A stretch of DNA of 64,000 nucleotides from Hansfordia pulvinata. Taxonomy: Eukaryota > Ascomycota > Sordariomycetes > Xylariales. Below, in pieces: positions 57,981 to 64,000 of this stretch. Under the pieces are notes generated by a model. The model ran no database searches and had not been told where the DNA came from. It saw only the letters and a list, made by a program, of their open reading frames with translations. Within the stretch, counting starts at the first letter, position 1; each line of letters starts with the position of its first letter. The stretch is taken from assembly GCA_006538405.1 (NCBI GenBank), contig BJKQ01000002.1, forward strand, positions 4,340,001 through 4,404,000, in the 5' to 3' direction. The translations under genes and the position numbers were made by a program.

Positions 57981-58107
57981 TAACTTACGTGAGTTGTTAA
58001 GTTACGTGTGTTCCATTCAGGTAAGTCCGGATTTCAATAAGTTACTGACTTTATTAATTTAAAGTAACTCACTTAAATTTAAGTTACTTATAAGTCAATT
58101 CACGGAT
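57981..58107 (-). repeat. Palindromic dispersed element, copy 9
   Basis: Degenerate copy with TTACGTGAGTTGTTAAG and ending CAATTCACGGAT. Confidence 0.65.
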
Positions 58108-59107
58108 CAAGATTCTTTAAAATATGACTCTTTATAAAAAGCATGAAAAAATGTTATATTTAAATAGTGTATTATTAATATAATAGAGAATTATAAAAGA
58201 TAATTTTTAAGTTTAAGTGCTTAAGTTATATTGAGTAATGCAATATATTAAAGCTATAAACGATTGAATTCATTAATTAATTTAGAAATAAGCTTAAGAT
58301 TATCTGTTTTATTAATCGATGTTAAATATATTAAATTCGTGAGTTAAGTTGAAGTTTATAACTTATAGTATTAACCTTGTTTATAACATCTTAATACATT
58401 TTAATCCATTATAAACATCTTTTTCATAATATAAACCTTATCCTTTTAACATATTATACTTATAATTATTTGAACTAGTTTATCAACGCACGCGAGTTAC
58501 TTTAAGCCTATATCTTTATAAAGTATACATAGATTTATCTTAAATATTCAATTAATAATACTTACTCACATTAATTACATTCAGTAATATAAAACATATT
58601 AAGTAAAGAGATTATTATTGAATAAAAAAATGAAATATAATAAGTTAACTTAAGTAAGCTAAAGCTTAATAAATAAAGCGAGGTTTATTACATAAAACAG
58701 TTCAAGTTAATTATAACGAGTTATTATAACATTAAAAAATATAATACGTGAAATAAATTAATGTAGAAATAAATTAAGTTAAATAAGGCGATGAATTCTA
58801 AAAAGCCGAACTATGTTAAGCAGACTTCTATATATTAAATAAAATAAAACAAGCCAGATCTTATTTAAAATTATAATTGAAAACTTATTATATAACTTAT
58901 TTTATCTTCGCTCAACACTTTACTTTTTAAAAAGTACTTTTCAGTTTTTTAAAACGTTGAAAACGTCAATTTTCAAATAAGAAGCTGTATCACTGTTTCC
59001 GATTATAAGCGATTTTCATAATAAAGCTATAACATTTATAATTAAAAAGGTTCGTTTTAATAAGAAAAGAGCTTTTAAGATATTAACTATTGTTAAACTG
59101 AAATTAA

Positions 59108-59257
59108 TAGTAATAATAAGTTAATTCGAGTTACTCACGTTGATTATCAACCTAAGTTCGTTACTTACTGATTTAATTTAAATTAAATAAGTTACTCACT
59201 TTAATAATTAAAAGTAACTCACGTGGATTTGAGCTGTTAAGAAGTTAACTCACGGAC
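59108..59257 (-). repeat. Palindromic dispersed element, copy 10
   Basis: Begins TAATAATAAGTTAATTCGAG and ends GTTAACTCACGGAC; internal part partly mutated. Confidence 0.7.
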
Positions 59258-59398
59258 TTCAATCACTTAATTTAAACTACTAAAGGAATTTGAAATATGA
59301 AATATAAACTTAAATCTTGATTTAAATTAATTTAAAGTACTTTTTAAATATTAATTAATTTAATCTTTATTATTTGATTCATTATCTTTATTCATTCA

Positions 59399-59468
59399 CA
59401 GGGTTGATATTATAAATCATGAATCTTGAGTTAATTCATGAGTAACTCATGAATTAATTCACGGATTT
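59399..59468 (-). repeat. Palindromic dispersed element, copy 11 (short)
   Basis: Both ends are present (CAGGGTTGATATTATAAATC and TTCACGGATTT) but only 70 bases apart, suggesting an internal deletion. Confidence 0.78.
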
Positions 59469-59704
59469 AAATAGTGTAAATTTATGGAAAAAGATGTATA
59501 AAAGTGGTAGAAAAGAAGTTAAAAAGACGTTTTTAAGAATAAATTATTATTAAAATAATTATTGTTAAATAAAATAATTATAAAAAATGTGATTTTAAGT
59601 TTATATTAAAAAAATAAGGTTTTATTTATAATATTTATATTACTTAATTTAAGTTTAATTTAAATTTAATATTAATTATCTTATTGATTACATTTAAATA
59701 AGTG

Positions 59705-59859
59705 AATCCGTGAGTTAACTTATAAATAACTCAGATTCACGTGACTTACTTTAAATTAATAAGGTGAGTAACTCACATGGTTCCGGGTTCACGTGAATCT
59801 GATTTATATAAATCCGGATTCATGTGAGTCGGAGTCGAGTTAACTTATTACTAACCCTG
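59705..59859 (+). repeat. Palindromic dispersed element, copy 12
   Basis: From AATCCGTGAGTTAACTTATA to TTATTACTAACCCTG. Confidence 0.8.
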
Positions 59860-59947
59860 TTCATTTAGTAATTTCATACTTTATAAAAAATAAGCATTAT
59901 AAAATAGCCCTTTTCACGCTCCTTATACTTAATTTAATATATTATTC

Positions 59948-60090
59948 AATCTGTGAGTTCACTTATAAATAAGTAAATTAGCTTATATAAATTTATCGCT
60001 TAATTTAAAGTAGTTTAAACTGATATAAATTAATAAGATCGGTGATTTCAAGGAACTCACATAAGTTACTTATAGAATAACTCACGGATA
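59948..60090. repeat. Palindromic dispersed element, copy 13 (both ends similar)
   Basis: Left AATCTGTGAGTTCACTTATA and right ATAACTCACGGAT are inverted versions of one end, so this looks like a head-to-head fragment. Confidence 0.6.
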
Positions 60091-60320
60091 TATAAGAAAA
60101 ATTTAAGTATAAAAGCAGTATAAAAAGTTTTAAAAAGAATGTATTTAAAATAGTATATTATGAAAATAATAAATAATAATTAAAGTAAATTATTCAAAGC
60201 TTGATTACAACTTTAAAGTAAGACTTATTATAATTAAAATGTAATAAAATAACTTAAACTTTAATAAAGTTTAAATAAAGGTATTAATAAGTAAATATAT
60301 AATTGAAATTAAGTATTATA

Positions 60321-60444
60321 AATCTATAAGTTAATTTAAAAATAACACAAGCTCATTTAAATTACTTTCAACCAATAAAATAAGTAACTTATATAAACCC
60401 GGATTTATATAAGTCTTATTCGAGTTAACTTATTATTAACCTTG
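60321..60444 (+). repeat. Palindromic dispersed element, copy 14 (heavily mutated)
   Basis: Transition-rich copy: AATCTATAAGTTAATTT in place of AATCCGTGAGTTAACTT and ACTTATATAA in place of ACTCACGTGA; ends TTATTATTAACCTTG. Confidence 0.72.
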
Positions 60445-61068
60445 CTTACAATAGCTTAATAAAACCTACTTTAACTTATATAATTTATTTTACCTTTAAA
60501 AAGTTATTTAAGTTATTAATTATCTTATTATAAATTATTAAAATAAATAATTATTAATTGATTACAAGCTATTAAAAAGAGATATTAATAAAGAGTTATA
60601 TTAAAAAGAATAAATTTAAGCTATTTAAAATAAAATGTTATTGAGTAATTAAGAATCCGTAAGTTAATTTTTATATTAAAACTTATTAATAATTTAACTC
60701 ACGTCAGCTACTTTATAATAAGGAGGTAAGTATTTCACGTAAGCAAACTTAGGTCTAATTATCTTTAATGTTAAATCAATTAATAAATAAGATATAATGA
60801 GCTTACTTACGAACTAACGTACATTATTTAATTAATATTAATCACACTTTAAATTAAGTTATTAGTTGGATTTCTTTTATAAAGAATAATAAACTTGATA
60901 AAACATATTAACTTATCCTTGTTATTATCGTTTATTATATAATTTTTTATTCTTATATGTAATAGTATAAATTTTATCGAAATGATTACGTATAGCGTTA
61001 TTAAACTTTTTTGTTATTTTGTCTTCGTGATTTTTTTGAAAGTCATCGGTAAAAGTGCAGTTATTATC

Positions 61069-61265
61069 TGGGTTGGAATTGTGAATCATGAGTTTTAAGT
61101 TAACTTATGAGTAACTAACGTGAGTTACTTTGAATCAGTAATTTTCTTAACTCACGTGAGTTATTAACTTATATAAGTTAACTCACGTGAATCTTAAGTT
61201 ACTTTAAATCAGGCTATTAACTCACGTGAGTTACTTGAAGTTACTTATAAGTTAACTCACGGATT
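61069..61265 (-). repeat. Palindromic dispersed element, copy 15
   Basis: From TGGGTTGGAATTGTGAATCA to TTAACTCACGGATT with three intact ACTCACGTGAGT palindromes. Confidence 0.8.
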
Positions 61266-61498
61266 CACCGTATTTAATTTTACTTAATAAATTAATTCAT
61301 ATTAAGCTTAAATTAAGTTAAAACTCATTAAAAAGACTTCGAATAGCTTTTATTTACTTAAAAGCTTTATATTTATATTAAGATTTTTTTTATATAATTA
61401 GTTATAATTAATAATTAGTTATTTAATAATATATTATTTAAAAAACCTTCTTTATCATACTCTTTATACTATTATTATACAGAAATATGCATTTTTTA

Positions 61499-61680
61499 AA
61501 TCCGTGAGTTAACTTATGAGTAATTCAAACTCACGTGAGTTACTTTAAATCAAAGGGGTGAGTAACTCATGTAAGTTATTAACTCACGTGAGTTAACTCA
61601 CATGAATCTGAATTAAAGGGGTGAGTAACTCACGTGAGTCATTAACTCACGAGGGTTGGAATTGAGTTAACTCGACTTAA
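61499..61680 (+). repeat. Palindromic dispersed element, copy 16
   Basis: From AATCCGTGAGTTAACTTATG with four CACGTG-type cores and a repeated AAAGGGGTGAGTAACTCA block. Confidence 0.8.
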
Positions 61681-62067
61681 GTAGTATTATAAAAATAAGA
61701 ATAAATAAGTGATGATTCATTCATTAATAATTAAGATTCATTAATTTAAGTAAAGGTAAAGATTACTATTTATTATGCTGATAAATAATATTATTTTAAA
61801 CGGTGCTGAAATGAATATAAACTTTCTTTAAGTATTTACCTCGATATAAACGGTATTTGTGATCATAAGTTTATAAGCTTATTAAGTAAGAGTTATTTTA
61901 AATATAATAATAGATAATAGTGAACTAAATGGTACTCGTATTGAAATTTCATGTTTTATTAATTAAGAAAGACTTTATAAGTTATTAATATAAGAGTTAA
62001 ACTCTTTCTTTATGATAATAACGTTAGAAATAAATGTATTATAAAGTTTTATTTAAACTAATAATAT

Positions 62068-62200
62068 GTTACCTCAAGTTAACGTTCGTGAGTTACTCAC
62101 CCCTTTAATTTACATTTATAAAGTTACTCACTTTACTGATTAAAGATAAAGTAACCCACGTAACTATAAGTCATTCGTGACTTAGCTTACAAATTGAAAC
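62068..62200. repeat. Palindromic dispersed element, copy 17 (degenerate)
   Basis: Contains CAAGTTAACGTTCGTGAGTT and AAAGTTACTCACTTTACTGA; ends are not clear. Confidence 0.5.
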
Positions 62201-63874
62201 TATTCGATTATAAGTCATTGAATAACTCATTTTAAGCTTATTTTAAATTTCAATTAATTTAAGTGATATTATTATCTTCCGTATACCTCATAACTGAATA
62301 TAAGCTTCAACGGTAGCTCACTTAAATAATCTTATAAATTATTCATTATTTTAATATCCTTAAAAACTTTTATAATATAACATAAGTACATTTTCATTAC
62401 CGTTCTTTAAAAAAACTAGTTTCTTTTTTTAAATCCGTGGGTGATTTTGCAAATTATATAAGCTAATTTATATAAGTTGATAGCTTTATTTAAAGTAGCT
62501 TAAGTCATTAGTTTAAATAGCCCACGTGTGCCACTTAGGAGGTACCTTAAAATGTATAATTCACATTATTAACTCTTTATATTTATCGTATTAAGAGCCG
62601 TTAAGTGAATTATATTATACACTTCTTCATCAATAAGCTATAAAGTTACAAAAGGAGTTTAATCAATGATTCATATTCAATTCACGGGGTAAAACAACTG
62701 AAAAAGTTTACTTGAAATTTAAAGCTTATATAAACAAATTATAGATTATTATTAATTAAAAGCGATAACACATTAAGATAAACCCCTTTCCGGTTCTTAA
62801 AAAAAAACGACGTCACCGTATTTATATTAGCTTCGTTTCATTTTTTTATAATGAAAGTAAGTAAATAAATGATGAAATAAATAGATAAATAATCAAACTA
62901 GGAAAGTATTAAATATAAAGATTTTCAACTTAATTAATCCTTTGATTTTTTTAATATCCTTATAATAAGTAATACCGGGATACTTAATATTATAATATCG
63001 TTAGTAATTCGAAAAGCAAAATCTTCGAGTTATATTAATTGTTTAAAAACGTTTATTCATATTTATTAAAGTTCATTTATACGAAAAATTAAGTAAAGTA
63101 ATAAACACAGTATTGAATGAACTTAAATAATAATATTTACAAATATCTTTTTTTTATTTAAGTTTTGTGAAATTAATACGTAAAAAAAGAATTCAAAAAA
63201 TTATATTTTAAAGTTTAATAAGATTCAAATAAAAAAGATAAAATATAAATTTTTCATTTTTTATTATTTAATTCAAATGAAAAACAAAGTCAAGAAATGT
63301 TAAAAACGTTACTAAGCGCTTTCTTATTTATAAATAATAATTAATGTCCGTTTTTTAAGAGAAAGAGATTAAACATTTAAAGTACTTAACTTAAAATAAG
63401 AAAGTAAAAAAGTTGAGAACGTAAGATAAAACTACGATTCACGAGTGATAATTACCGTTATTTATTCTATTTTAATGTTTATTATAGTTTATTCTCATTT
63501 CTTATGAACACGAACTAAGTATTTAAGTTAATCTTTTTTTATATTTAATAATGTGTCATTCATTATCTTGATTAACTTACATTAGAAATTAAACAAAAAA
63601 GCTTATAAAAAGCTTAGTTTTTCAATGCGAAGTTATATTTTAAAATATTACTTAATAAAAGTCTTATACCGTCTTAAATTTATATTAACTTACGTGTTAT
63701 AATAATATAAGTAAGTAAATTAATATATATAAATACATATATATGTATATAATTAAAGTAATAATAATATTGAATATTAATCTTTCAAATCGTTTATTAA
63801 GGAGTATGTCCTTTTTATTAATTTATATACCTTAAAAGAGAGCCTTGCTTATTACCGTATTATTATATAAATTT

Positions 63875-64000
63875 AATAATAATTTAACTCGACTCCGACT
63901 CACATAAATCCGGATTTATATGAATCAGATTCACGTGAATCCGGATTCATATAAGTTACTCACCTTACTGATTTAAAGTAACTCACGTGAATCTGAGTTA
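63875..64000 (-). repeat. Palindromic dispersed element, copy 18 (cut by window end)
   Basis: Starts TAATAATAATTTAACTCGAC and holds CACGTGAATCCGGATTCATA; it runs off the window. Confidence 0.75.

Larger units (their letters stand above)
52285..64000. other. AT-rich, ORF-free RIP-like block
   Basis: About 11.7 kb of visibly about 80% A+T with no ORF of 60 codons on either strand. TpA is very frequent while C and G occur almost only inside short dispersed palindromes. This resembles repeat-induced point mutation relics forming AT isochores in many Sordariomycetes. No transposase or reverse-transcriptase residue could be recognised. It continues past the window. It could be a subtelomeric, pericentromeric or dispersed heterochromatic block; no telomere repeat is seen. 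Confidence 0.85.

Noticed and set aside
52285..64000. Mitochondrial DNA insertion as the source of the AT-rich block
   Set aside because: No ORF, tRNA or rRNA signature of fungal mitochondrial genomes is visible, whereas transition-type variants of repeats fit RIP.
54000..64000. CRISPR-like array in the AT-rich block
   Set aside because: Repeat spacing and orientation are irregular, units are degenerate and the DNA is eukaryotic.

Overview
This window is nuclear DNA from a filamentous ascomycete (Pezizomycotina, most likely a Sordariomycete). The evidence is short introns (47-128 nt) with GTRNGT-type donors and CTAAC-like branch points, fungal protein families (Vps11, Vph1, Rrg9, calcipressin, LaeA-like methyltransferase, Zn2Cys6 factor), and a GC-rich gene-bearing part joined abruptly to a very AT-rich, ORF-free block with transition-type (RIP-like) variation. 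Exon structures were read by hand from splice signals and protein-family conservation.

Layout. 1-33,200 is mostly housekeeping: the 3' end of VPS11, ARO2 (chorismate synthase), a mitochondrial lipoate-protein ligase, a microsomal P450, VPH1 (five exons), a MABP1/WDR62-type WD40 protein, RRG9, a DUF2236/mpaB-type oxygenase, calcipressin, mitochondrial Phe-tRNA synthetase divergent from the dicarboxylate carrier, a nuclear tRNA-Phe with an intron, RPB3, and a DNAJC28-type (DUF1992) protein. 33,190-37,397 is a gene desert with tetranucleotide repeats and many copies of the octamer TACTCGTA. 37,398-41,557 holds a LaeA-like methyltransferase and a secreted lipase. 42,517-52,271 holds an accessory group: NCS1 permease, 2-oxoglutarate oxygenase, a stand-alone allophanate hydrolase C-terminal domain, a Dal81/TamA-like regulator, and an isochorismatase-allophanate amidase fusion. 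52,285-64,000 is the AT-rich block, full of short dispersed palindromic elements.

How the genes fit together. I read the 42.5-52.3 kb group as a nitrogen-scavenging cluster. A permease of the uracil/allantoin/hydantoin superfamily would import a nitrogenous ring or ureide, and the 2-oxoglutarate oxygenase may oxidise it. The isochorismatase-like hydrolase fused to the allophanate amidase, helped by the separate AtzF-type C-terminal domain, would release ammonia from a biuret/allophanate-like intermediate. A regulator related to the yeast allophanate-response coactivator Dal81 lies inside the group, and GATA (AreA/NIT2-type) motifs cluster in the permease/oxygenase divergent promoter. The substrate is not determined by the sequence.

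Sequence caution. Five otherwise well conserved genes (six sites) are broken by exactly one missing base in a C/G run of four or five: two in the WD40 gene and one each in the DUF2236, DNAJC28, NCS1 and amidase genes. Restoring one base per site makes each coding length divisible by three. I treat these as probable homopolymer under-calls in the assembly rather than pseudogenes, but resequencing must decide.
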